64,000 nucleotides of DNA from Pedobacter polysacchareus (lineage in GTDB: Bacteria > Bacteroidota > Bacteroidia > Sphingobacteriales > Sphingobacteriaceae): assembly GCF_019802255.1 (NCBI RefSeq), contig NZ_JAHYSS010000002.1, positions 186,001-250,000 of the forward strand. Direction: 5' to 3'. Position 1 is the first letter of the stretch. Each line of letters starts with the position of its first letter. The notes beneath the pieces were generated by a model. The model ran no database searches. It was given only the letters and a program-made list of their open reading frames with translations, and was not told where the DNA came from. Positions 21,016 through 28,857 of the stretch are shown here, in pieces. Made by a program: the position numbers and the translations under genes.

Positions 21016-21156
21016 ACAAAAGTGATTCTGACCATGGTAAAAAGGATGTCTCATATTATAAACTGAAACATGACTTGGCTAAATGAGTCCAACGAAAACT
21101 CTTTCCGGCTGTTTAGCTATAAATGTTCTTCTTATGATCAGAATCTGAAATATCAT
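21016..21156 (+). repeat. Diverged direct repeat, copy 1
   Basis: About 141 bp here align with 22800-22935 at roughly 80% identity by eye, with an exactly shared core of 20 bases within ATTATAAACTGAAACATGAC. Copy 2 is the upstream region of a serine hydrolase gene. Copy 1 ends at the equivalent point but is followed by only short frames, as if a paralogous gene had been lost. Confidence 0.75.
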
Positions 21157-21383
21157 CCGATGTTTTGGGCTGGGTTATCCCAAGGGTTTACTGTTAAACC
21201 AATTGCAGAAGTTTTGTTTCTGATCGCACCATGGGCATTGGGGGCTTCGATTCTTATTGGATTACAATCATGAAATTTTGGGTAATGGACCGGATCACCC
21301 AAAATTTTGCTACAAAGGACAGATTAGCAGGAACGGCAGTCCAGGCCGGGCTCAATATCCTGATACCGGGAGTTGGCCATTAA
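21157..21383 (+). pseudogene. Short coding remnant after repeat copy 1
   Basis: The sequence holds two small frames joined by an ATGA overlap at 21270-21273. The first continues through the repeat from 21070 and ends with a hydrophobic stretch FLIAPWALGASILIGL. The second is 37 codons (21270-21383, starting MKFWVMDRITQN). The first contains VKPIAEVL, which resembles GKPIAEVL in the serine hydrolase at 22934. A decayed paralogue, or two tiny genes of unknown function, are both possible. I do not recognise either product. Confidence 0.3.
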
Positions 21384-21404
21384 TTTTGTCTTTTGCCCAG
21401 CTGA

Positions 21405-22502
21405 TTAGTGGCTTAAGGGGAGTTCGAATATAAATGTACTACCTTTGCCAAATTCACTCTCTGCCCAGATTTTTCCTTTATGGCTTTTCACAATTTCGGC
21501 ACAAATATATAATCCTATGCCAAAGCCAAGAATTTTACATGTATGGACATTTTCAATCCGCTTAAACCTGCTAAATAAATGGGGGATGTCTTCTTCTCTC
21601 ATTCCAATTCCGCTATCCATTACACTTATCCTGACAGCACCTGGTACTTTTTTAAAATCAAGCCGGATTTCCCTTTTGTCTGGAGCGTATTTTGCAGCGT
21701 TACTTAAGAAATTAGTGATCACCTGACCAATCTTATTGCGATCTGCCTCAAGCCATAAACCATCTCTTTCTATAAAAATAATTTGATGATCGGGCAGGAT
21801 TACTTTAATTTCATCAACTACTTCACGGATCAATGCTAAAAGATCAAATTGGGATTTTTCTATTTTAATTTGGCCTGCTTCAAGTTTGGCTATATCAAGA
21901 AAACCGTTGATCATTTTAGTCATTTTGTTAACCTGCACAGCTGCCTTATCCAGTTTTTCGGTTATATCTTCTTTTTTTTTCATTAAAAGCGATCTTTGCG
22001 AGAGCTGCAGGTAAGATTTTAAAGCAGTTAACGGTACTTTAAGTTCATGGCTAACCATGGCAATAAAATCATTTTTAAGGTGCTCTTTATGCTTTTCATT
22101 GGTAATGTCAACATTGGTATGGATCACGTAGACCACTTCACCCTTATCGTCAAGAACAGGGAAGTTTGTGACAACCCAATACCTGATCTCATATTGGTTT
22201 GTACCCCTGATGGGTATATCGTAGCGTTGTGCATGTAGTATGTGCTGCTTTTTGGTTTTCATTACTGCCATAAAACTTTCATAAAGTATTTTGGTATTCC
22301 TTGATTCCCTGTCATCAGGGTTTTCGGGAAAAGCAGTAAAGATTCCCCGACCTATCAGGTCTTTGTGACAGGTGGCAGTCACTTCCAGGTAACTTTTGTT
22401 TGCAGCAAGGATAGTGAAATACGGAGGGTCTGGTTTTAAGATCAGCGTGGGTGAGGCCGTTCGGAAATAGCCCTCAAAATTGAGTCCTTTTTCGATAATC
22501 AT
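21405..22502 (-). CDS. Orphan PAS-domain sensor histidine kinase
   Basis: This 365-residue soluble kinase has an N-terminal PAS-like sensor (residues about 10-135, LAANKSYLEVTA through VVYVIHTNVDITNEKH). It then has a HisKA domain with the phospho-acceptor in MVSHELKVPLTALK, and a complete ATPase domain: N-box NFLSNAAKYA, G1 DSGIGM, F-box FSRFKR, G2 GFGIGLYI. No transmembrane segment and no response regulator gene are nearby, so its partner must be elsewhere. The gene lies on the strand opposite to two flanking direct repeats at 21016 and 22800, an arrangement that could reflect insertion into a duplicated locus. Confidence 0.9.
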   Translation of the reverse strand: MIIEKGLNFEGYFRTASPTLILKPDPPYFTILAANKSYLEVTATCHKDLIGRGIFTAFPENPDDRESRNTKILYESFMAVMKTKKQHILHAQRYDIPIRGTNQYEIRYWVVTNFPVLDDKGEVVYVIHTNVDITNEKHKEHLKNDFIAMVSHELKVPLTALKSYLQLSQRSLLMKKKEDITEKLDKAAVQVNKMTKMINGFLDIAKLEAGQIKIEKSQFDLLALIREVVDEIKVILPDHQIIFIERDGLWLEADRNKIGQVITNFLSNAAKYAPDKREIRLDFKKVPGAVRISVMDSGIGMREEDIPHLFSRFKRIENVHTCKILGFGIGLYICAEIVKSHKGKIWAESEFGKGSTFIFELPLSH

Positions 22503-22799
22503 AGCGATGATAGATAGGTGTACTGTAAGTTACGCAAATGAAATTCGTCTAAGCAGTACAGAGCTGTGTCATCGTAGAATTTGAGACAGTTCACTAGTAG
22601 CGCTATTTTTTTCCTTTTTCTTTTTCCAAGTCCGCTTATATTTTAATACAAATCTCTATTTAGATATTCCTTTACAACTATCTTACTAATCATTGCACTT
22701 TTATTAATGAAATTCCCTTTTTTTATATAACTCTTCGAGTTTTATCTAGGCATATCTGTTGCTTTATCAGTTACAGCGTCCTTTACTTATGCTGAAATC
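22503..22799. other. Intergenic region between the kinase and repeat copy 2
   Basis: This AT-rich DNA lies upstream of both the kinase (minus) and the serine hydrolase (plus). I see no promoter of consensus quality, no hairpin terminator and no small gene in it. Confidence 0.4.
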
Positions 22800-22935
22800 A
22801 CAAAAGTGATGATGGGCATGGTAAAAAGAATGTTTCAAATTATAAACTGAAACATGACCTGGCTAAATGGGGCAAACGAATACTCCTTTCCATTGTTAGG
22901 TTTTATATGTTCTTCTTATTAATCTGAAACATCAT
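22800..22935 (+). repeat. Diverged direct repeat, copy 2
   Basis: This matches 21016-21156 and ends exactly at the serine hydrolase start codon, so the repeat represents that gene's upstream region. Between the copies lie a possible gene remnant and the orphan kinase gene. Confidence 0.75.
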
Positions 22936-24259
22936 GAAACAAAACACGATCCCCGGCTTCCCTTTTGTGCTAAGCGGTTTGTTAGTACTCTGTAGCTCCG
23001 GGTTGAAAGCCCAGGAAAAGCCAAAATATTTGGATGCCAAAGAAAGTGATCCTATAAAAATGGGTTGGATGCAAGGTTCGCCGCCGCCGGCCGACAAAAT
23101 AGTGTACTTTGAAGACGGAAGTTTTTTTCAATTTCCTGCCCTTAGATGGAGTACCGCCCACATGCGCCAGTTTATGCCTACTACCAATGTCTCGCGCGGA
23201 CTGGGCAATGCCGTACCTTTATCTAAAGGTCTCCGAAAGGAAATTGACCAGGTTAAGTTTATCCCCTTGGGTGAAAATAAGGCAATTACATGGGAAGAAT
23301 CACTTCAAAAGGTATATGCCGATGGGGTGATCATCATGCAGCATGGTAAAATTGTTTACGAAAAATATTTCGGTGCCTTAAAGCCGGATGGGCAGCATGC
23401 AGCGATGTCGGTCACCAAATCCGTTACGGGTACACTGGGTATCATACTGGCCAAGGAGGGGCTGATAGATACTACCAAATTGGTTTCCCATTACATTCCT
23501 GAACTTGCAAATTCCGCATTCGGCGATGCCACAGTACGGGAGGTGATGGACATGACTACCGCGCTGAAGTTCAGTGAGGACTACGCCGATCCGAATGCCG
23601 ATATCTGGACGTTTTCGGCCGCAGGGAATCCGCTTCCTAAGCCGAAAGGGTATGATGGCCCTAAAACCTATTATGAATACCTGCCAACAGTACAGAAAAA
23701 TGGGACGCATGGGGAGGCTTTTGGCTATAAAACTGTAAATGCTGATGTTTTAGGCTGGATCATCGCCCGCGTTACTGGCAAACCCATCGCAGAAGTGCTG
23801 TCGGAAAAGGTCTGGAGCAAAATTGGGATGGAACAGGATGCTTATTATTCTGTTGACGGCATAGGAACTGCCTTTGCTGGTGGGGGATTTAATATGGGCT
23901 TAAGGGATATGGCGCGTTTTGGACAGTTGATTTTGAACAAGGGAGTCGCCAACGGCAAGCAGATCATCCCAAAATCAGCTATTGATGATATTCGTAAAGG
24001 GGGTAGTAAAAAGGCTTTTGAAAAAGCAAATTACCCTTTGCTGAAAGGCTGGAGTTATAGGGATATGTGGTGGATCACCAATAACGAACACGGTGCTTTC
24101 TGCGCCCGTGGAGTACACGGACAAGTCATTTACATTGATCCAAAAGCCGATATGGTGATTGTGCGCTTTGCATCAAACCCGGTTGCGAGCAACTCCGCTA
24201 ACGATCCTTATTCACTGCCAGCTTACCATGCGGTAGCCAAATTTCTCCTAGGTAAATAA
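22934..24259 (+). CDS. Secreted beta-lactamase-family serine hydrolase
   Basis: This 441-residue protein has a signal peptide (cleavage near GLKAQE) and the class C beta-lactamase / 6-aminohexanoate-dimer-hydrolase type fold. The nucleophile motif SxxK is SVTK (in MSVTKSVTG), the second motif is probably YKTVN, and the third appears as VHGQVIYID near the C-terminus. The long form with an N-terminal extension (SPPPADKIVYFEDGSFFQFP) is characteristic of esterase or amidase-like members rather than true beta-lactamases, so antibiotic resistance should not be assumed. It is transcribed from within repeat copy 2 and is followed by a terminator at 24281. Confidence 0.85.
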   Translation: MKQNTIPGFPFVLSGLLVLCSSGLKAQEKPKYLDAKESDPIKMGWMQGSPPPADKIVYFEDGSFFQFPALRWSTAHMRQFMPTTNVSRGLGNAVPLSKGLRKEIDQVKFIPLGENKAITWEESLQKVYADGVIIMQHGKIVYEKYFGALKPDGQHAAMSVTKSVTGTLGIILAKEGLIDTTKLVSHYIPELANSAFGDATVREVMDMTTALKFSEDYADPNADIWTFSAAGNPLPKPKGYDGPKTYYEYLPTVQKNGTHGEAFGYKTVNADVLGWIIARVTGKPIAEVLSEKVWSKIGMEQDAYYSVDGIGTAFAGGGFNMGLRDMARFGQLILNKGVANGKQIIPKSAIDDIRKGGSKKAFEKANYPLLKGWSYRDMWWITNNEHGAFCARGVHGQVIYIDPKADMVIVRFASNPVASNSANDPYSLPAYHAVAKFLLGK

Positions 24260-24280
24260 CTGCTGATATCACATAGAAAA

Positions 24281-24305
24281 GCTTTAGAGAAATCTAAGGC
24301 TTTTT
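24281..24305 (+). terminator. Terminator after the serine hydrolase
   Basis: The stem GCTTTAGA / TCTAAGGC with a GAAA loop (two G-U pairs) is followed by five T. Its core is the same as the two tRNA-Arg terminators at 6702 and 6868. Confidence 0.85.
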
Positions 24306-24358
24306 AGTTTTAAGAGTTTTGTAACTGGATACACAAATTTCTGGTTCAAAGAATAGCT

Positions 24359-26302
24359 TTACCATCCACCACCGCCTCCGCCGCCACCTCCACCACCAGA
24401 AGAACCGCCGCCACTACTTCCAGAGCTCCAGCTTGAACTTCCAGACGATCTGGAGGAAGAGCCGGTATCTGGTTTACTATCACTGACCGCACTGCTAAAT
24501 GGCACCATAAAACCTTTGGTCATTTGAGGATAATAAAACCTGTCGCCTTCATACCAATCCGGACTGTAATCTGCCGCATTGAGCAGCGCCTCAAATTTGG
24601 CTCCCCAGGCATTTTCCACATCAAGTGCCATCGCATATGGCAAAAACTTTTCAAACAATGCAGGCGTATGTTCAGGCGGGTTTAATAGATTTAAGCGATG
24701 TTCCTCTGCCGTTTCCAGATACATTTTAAATCCTTTAATCTTGCTGATCGCATCGGTTCCAATTGCTGTAGGGGCTCTGATCAGGTAAACATATAACGCA
24801 TACATAGTCAAGCTGACGGAAATGAATACGAGCGAAATGATGGGCAATCTGCTCAGGTTCGAAAGTAGCATGTAGAGTGGAGCACCGCCGAACCCAGCTC
24901 CCCAAATGATTAGGAAAATCCCTACAGGTATAGATTCGCGGATCATTTTGAAACCTGCAAAGAAGCAAAATCCTCCGATCAGGATAAAAGGACTGAGGAA
25001 AAGCATGATGAAAGGAGTACCGGTTTCGATAAAAATCATGAACACCGCAAATACAGCCAGCGTAACCAGCGTCGATTTGATTAAATGTTTTTTGTGACTA
25101 ATGAAGAAACTTTTTAGGTCAAGCTGTGGTTTCAATCTGTCGCTATGTGCATTTTTTGCGGCATTGATAGTCGAACCGTTCGATTTATTGATGTATATCC
25201 TATTTCTCTTGTTGAAGAAACGAACGTAAATGGCATCTTCTTCTTTTGACAGCACATTTGTGGAACCCGTTGATTTTTCAACCACGTAATCTTCTTTTTT
25301 AGGATCTGCGACTCCTTTACTGATTTTTATGACTTTTTTAACGGCCATATTTATGACAGAGATGGCAAATGATTTATCATCTATTTTTTTGATGTAAAAA
25401 TAACGGAGCAGTGCTGGCGACCAATCGTTTGGAATATTAAAACTAGGAATGATGACTGGCTCCTGAGGATCCCGTCCATAACGCGACCAGCTGATGTAAT
25501 AGTAAGTTCCAAGGCCAACTAACAGCAGCAGGGTCAGGGTTATTTTCAGATAGTCCTGATAAAAAAGTTCGAAATTAGATGGCCTGAGTATGATCCCTTT
25601 GGTAAAAGCGGAGGATACCGTGAATCCACTTCCTGAGGGGAGACTTTCGGTGGTTTGAAAGCTGATGGAATGGTCTGGATTGATGCTGATGCTGCAGTTT
25701 TTACTGGTTGAACCAGCAGGGCCAGTATAACAAGCCGTATTGCCAGGTAGCGCTCCCTCAGGAAGTACAATAGTCGCAGAGGCTTTTTCTATTTCGAAAT
25801 CCCATTCACTACCAGTTACATTCCAATAAATTTCATCATAGGTTTTAAAGAAGCCGACCTGTCCTTTAGTTTGGTAATTAATTTCATAAGTATAGATGCC
25901 AGGATCAAGAATAATATCCTCATTCCCCATATAGATGCTGCGGACGCTGCCATCGTTTTTGGTCTTGTAGTTTTCTTTTTTTCCGTCTCTTAAAATGCTC
26001 GTTATCTTAAAATCGGCAGATTTCCTGTCGCCAAATATATCTTTCCGATAAACCGGAATACTCCTCACAATACCACGTTTAATCTGGGATCCAGATACGT
26101 AAACCTTGATCTTTTCCGACAGGTACATCATACCTGAAGTATCAATCCTGATGTCGCTATGAAAAGAAATGATTCTTTCAGAACGGTTTTCCTGCTCGCT
26201 TTGTGCATTAAGTGGCTCCTGCGCTAAAGTTTTTGTGAACAAAGCAGGAAGGAATAGCAATGAAACACTAAGCAGCGTAAATAGAGATCTTATTTTCATC
26301 AT
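24359..26302 (-). CDS. DUF2207 membrane protein with glycine-rich tail
   Basis: This 647-residue protein has a signal peptide, an extracytoplasmic DUF2207 domain (ISFHSDIRIDTSGMMYLSEK, through about 230), a membrane helix (LTLLLLVGLGTYYYISW), a cytosolic part (IIPSFNIPNDWSPALLRY), and two or three more helices at about 415-510. The C-terminal tail is almost pure Ser/Gly, ending in eleven consecutive Gly and a Trp. That tail is typical of this family and is not a frameshift. It follows the LemA gene after 6 bases; this pairing is widespread, though the function of either protein is not established. Confidence 0.9.
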   Translation of the reverse strand: MMKIRSLFTLLSVSLLFLPALFTKTLAQEPLNAQSEQENRSERIISFHSDIRIDTSGMMYLSEKIKVYVSGSQIKRGIVRSIPVYRKDIFGDRKSADFKITSILRDGKKENYKTKNDGSVRSIYMGNEDIILDPGIYTYEINYQTKGQVGFFKTYDEIYWNVTGSEWDFEIEKASATIVLPEGALPGNTACYTGPAGSTSKNCSISINPDHSISFQTTESLPSGSGFTVSSAFTKGIILRPSNFELFYQDYLKITLTLLLLVGLGTYYYISWSRYGRDPQEPVIIPSFNIPNDWSPALLRYFYIKKIDDKSFAISVINMAVKKVIKISKGVADPKKEDYVVEKSTGSTNVLSKEEDAIYVRFFNKRNRIYINKSNGSTINAAKNAHSDRLKPQLDLKSFFISHKKHLIKSTLVTLAVFAVFMIFIETGTPFIMLFLSPFILIGGFCFFAGFKMIRESIPVGIFLIIWGAGFGGAPLYMLLSNLSRLPIISLVFISVSLTMYALYVYLIRAPTAIGTDAISKIKGFKMYLETAEEHRLNLLNPPEHTPALFEKFLPYAMALDVENAWGAKFEALLNAADYSPDWYEGDRFYYPQMTKGFMVPFSSAVSDSKPDTGSSSRSSGSSSWSSGSSGGGSSGGGGGGGGGGGW

Positions 26303-26308
26303 GATGCT

Positions 26309-26857
26309 TTAAAAAGAAACCTTTACCGGATCGCGTTCTGTAGAATTGTTTATTTCGAAGTAAATACCATTTTTGAATCCAAAGACAGCGGCAATAAGGT
26401 TGGAAGGGAAGGATTGAACCTGAATGTTATTCTCCCTCACTGTCCCATTGTAATACCTTCTGGAAAGCTCAATTTCAGATGCTATGGTTTCCAGTTGAGT
26501 CTGGAGCAGTTGGAAATTGGTATTTGCCTTCAAATCAGGATAACTTTCCGCAATCAGCATCAATCTGCTGATGTTTTCTGAAAGAAGGTGCTCGGTATTG
26601 ATTTTTGTTTGATTTTGCTGAGTTTGAATCGCTTCATTACGTAGTCGAACAAGATCTTGCATCAGCTTTTGTTCATGGCTGGCATAAGCTTTAACGGTTT
26701 CAACGAGGTTCGGAATCAGTTCATACCGTTTCTTCAAATAGACATCGATCCCGCTCCAGGCTTCTTTCATCCTGTTTTTCTTGTTCACAAGTGTATTGTA
26801 ATAATAGATGCTGCCAACTATTAGCAAGCAAATTAGGGCGATTAAGAGGTATAACAT
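26309..26857 (-). CDS. LemA family protein
   Basis: This 182-residue protein has an N-terminal membrane anchor (LLIALICLLIVGSIYYY) followed by the alpha-helical LemA domain. Landmarks are AWSGIDVYLKKRYELIPNLV, VKAYASHEQKLMQDLVRLRN, SYPDLKANTNFQLLQTQLE and the C-terminal RYYNGTVRENNIQVQSFPSN, then AAVFGF. The N-terminus is expected outside or in the periplasm. It is first in a two-gene operon with the DUF2207 protein. Family members are linked to membrane processes, but no reaction is known. Confidence 0.93.
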   Translation of the reverse strand: MLYLLIALICLLIVGSIYYYNTLVNKKNRMKEAWSGIDVYLKKRYELIPNLVETVKAYASHEQKLMQDLVRLRNEAIQTQQNQTKINTEHLLSENISRLMLIAESYPDLKANTNFQLLQTQLETIASEIELSRRYYNGTVRENNIQVQSFPSNLIAAVFGFKNGIYFEINNSTERDPVKVSF

Positions 26858-27004
26858 AGGTAAGAGAAAGATAGAAAAAAATCCAATTATTTTTGTAGTG
26901 GCTTTCTCTTTATGCTTATTTCAATAAATTCCTGGTTCTAAATTTATAATTTCGTCCTACACAGGTGTAATTTGAATGACTTCCTGGTAAAATTATTTTG
27001 TGAA

Positions 27005-27553
27005 ATGACGAATAGTAAAGAGCTGACCAAGATTAGTAAAGTCTTAAGCCTGGTGCTGAGGCATCAGCCGGAATTGATTGGTATTGAGCTCGATCAGCAT
27101 GGTTGGGTAGATGTTGAGCTGTTGATACAGCAGATGAATATTCATCACATCGCTGTAGATCGTATATTATTGAACCAGGTGGTGGAAACCAATAGCAAAA
27201 AGCGCTTTAGTTTTAACGATAACAAAGAACAGATCCGAGCCAGTCAAGGACATTCTGTTTCGGTAGAACTAGGTTATGTGCCACAGCTTCCACCTGATGT
27301 TCTTTTCCATGGAACAGCAGAGAAATATGTCGAGTCAATCTTAAACACTGGCTTGGAAAAACGTGAAAGACAGCACGTGCATTTAAGTCAGGAGCTGCAA
27401 ACAGCGATACAGGTTGGGGGAAGACACGGTAAACCTGTAGTTTTTGAGGTGAAATCGGGCCTGATGCATCAGGCTGGCCATTTATTTTATCTATCAGATA
27501 ATAAGGTATGGCTTACAGACCATGTTCCCGTTGATTTTCTTGATAGAACTTAA
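27005..27553 (+). CDS. kptA: RNA 2'-phosphotransferase (KptA/Tpt1 family)
   Basis: Tpt1/KptA transfers an internal RNA 2'-phosphate to NAD+, giving ADP-ribose 1'',2''-cyclic phosphate. The family start SKVLSLVLRHQPELIGIELD is followed by HGWVDVELLIQQM, RFSFNDNKEQIRASQGHS, LFHGTAEKYVESILNTGL, RQHVHLSQELQTAIQVGGRH and GKPVVFEV, with the conserved Arg, His and Arg residues in place. I chose ATG at 27005, giving 182 residues, because homologues begin just before the ISKVLS stretch. An in-frame TTG at 26972 would add 11 residues. Many bacteria carry kptA without known tRNA-splicing substrates. It is followed after 8 bases by a YcaQ-like gene. Confidence 0.93.
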   Translation: MTNSKELTKISKVLSLVLRHQPELIGIELDQHGWVDVELLIQQMNIHHIAVDRILLNQVVETNSKKRFSFNDNKEQIRASQGHSVSVELGYVPQLPPDVLFHGTAEKYVESILNTGLEKRERQHVHLSQELQTAIQVGGRHGKPVVFEVKSGLMHQAGHLFYLSDNKVWLTDHVPVDFLDRT

Positions 27554-27561
27554 ACAAGCCA

Positions 27562-28761
27562 ATGGGAAGCATCAATCTTACAAAATCACAAGCAAGGAAA
27601 ATTATTATTACAGCCGCCGGACTGGCCAGAAAAGCTCAGTTTGGTACGGGAATAGAAGCCGTCTACCGGCTGATTGACCATTTGGGTTTCGTCCAGCTTG
27701 ACACAAATTATGTGGTGGAACGTGCGCATCATCATGTGATGGCTGCGCGCATTCCAGATTATCAAACAGAATGGCTGACTGAACTTTGTGAAGATGGCCG
27801 TATTTATGAATACTTCAGTTCGGATGCAGGGTTCCTTCCCATGTCTGACTTTCGCTTTTCCTTGCCGGTAAAACAAGCTTTTGAAATACAAGGAAAACCG
27901 CTCAGTAAAGCAGAACACAATTTAATGAAGCAGATCCTGGATCAGGTGGAAAGGGACGGTGCAGTAATGGTTGGTGATTTTGACAACGACCGCCTTGAAG
28001 CCAGTACAGGCTGGTGGGATTGGCGACCTGCTAAAGTGGCGCTCGAAAGACTTTATCTGGAAGGTAAACTGATGATTAGCCGTAGTAAAACCTTTCAAAA
28101 AGTGTATGACTTACCGCTCAATCTGGTGCCTGATGATATAGATTTAAATATGCCTACAGCGGAAGAATATGCCCGTTTTATCATACGTCAGACTTTAGGC
28201 GCATTAGGAATTGCCTCCCTGAAGGAAATGAAATGGCGATCCCGTCGTGTGAAAGACAATCTTCTAAAAATAGAGCTGGAAAAAATGATCCTCGAAGCTG
28301 AAGTGAAATCGGTCACTATAGAGGGCTTGAAAACTCCTTTATATATGCTTCAAAATCAGGAAATCAATCTTGAGCTGGCTGATGAAGTCTTTATTCTTTC
28401 TCCTTTTGATATCCTGAATGTTTTTCGTCACCGCTTAAAGGATTTTTTCAATTTTGATTACCAGATCGAATGCTTCGTGCCTGCTCCTAAACGTCTTTAT
28501 GGTTATTTTTCACTACCAGTGCTTGCAGGGGATACATTTATCGCAAGGATGGATGCAAAAGCTGATCGCAAAAAGAAGCTGTTGATCGTTCATAACATAC
28601 ATTTTGAAGCCATAGATCTCGACCAATCCACCATAGAAAAATTTATTGAAGCTTTAAAAGAGTTTGTACGGTTCAACAAATGTCAGGACATTGTTTTCAA
28701 ACGATCCAATAATGAAAGTTATCTGGAACTGATCAGTAGGAGTTTCTCTAACGAAGACTAA
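27562..28761 (+). CDS. YcaQ/AlkX-type winged-helix DNA glycosylase (HTH_42)
   Basis: This 399-residue protein belongs to the HTH_42 family, whose characterised members (E. coli YcaQ, Streptomyces AlkZ) unhook interstrand DNA crosslinks or remove alkylated bases. Tandem winged-helix domains are expected. The catalytic-loop motif appears as VQLDTNYVVERAHHH, a Gln-hydrophobic-Asp triad as in the YcaQ subgroup. The rest fits: YEYFSSDAGFLPMSDFRF, WWDWRPAKVALERLYLEGKL, and a C-terminal FVPAPKRLYGYFSLPVLAG then RMDAKADRK. It is translated 8 bases after kptA and is probably co-transcribed. The assignment to substrate is by family only. Confidence 0.88.
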   Translation: MGSINLTKSQARKIIITAAGLARKAQFGTGIEAVYRLIDHLGFVQLDTNYVVERAHHHVMAARIPDYQTEWLTELCEDGRIYEYFSSDAGFLPMSDFRFSLPVKQAFEIQGKPLSKAEHNLMKQILDQVERDGAVMVGDFDNDRLEASTGWWDWRPAKVALERLYLEGKLMISRSKTFQKVYDLPLNLVPDDIDLNMPTAEEYARFIIRQTLGALGIASLKEMKWRSRRVKDNLLKIELEKMILEAEVKSVTIEGLKTPLYMLQNQEINLELADEVFILSPFDILNVFRHRLKDFFNFDYQIECFVPAPKRLYGYFSLPVLAGDTFIARMDAKADRKKKLLIVHNIHFEAIDLDQSTIEKFIEALKEFVRFNKCQDIVFKRSNNESYLELISRSFSNED

Positions 28762-28828
28762 ATATGAGCTACTATTCTTATATCGCTGCCGCTCCTTTTT
28801 GTGTTCATGGCATTCCAAACTATTATCG

Positions 28829-28836
28829 TATTTTTG
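28829..28836 (+). promoter_or_regulatory. Candidate -7 element for the radical SAM gene
   Basis: TATTTTTG fits TAnnTTTG and lies 22 bases before the TTG at 28858. No TTTG is found at 19-20 bases upstream. If it is used, transcription would begin near 28843 and translation could not start at the upstream GTG or ATG codons. Confidence 0.35.
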
Positions 28837-28857
28837 CGAAGTAATAGCAATTCCATT

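Noticed and set aside
22934..24259. Beta-lactam resistance gene
   Set aside because: The SxxK fold is shared by esterases and amidases; the long N-terminal extension and motif details fit those better than a true class C beta-lactamase.
24359..24420. Frameshift suspected in the poly-glycine end of the DUF2207 protein
   Set aside because: A Ser/Gly tail ending in glycines is common in this family and the frame stops cleanly after it.
26972..27004. TTG start for kptA giving 11 more residues
   Set aside because: The extra residues have no counterpart in family members and an ATG is available at 27005.
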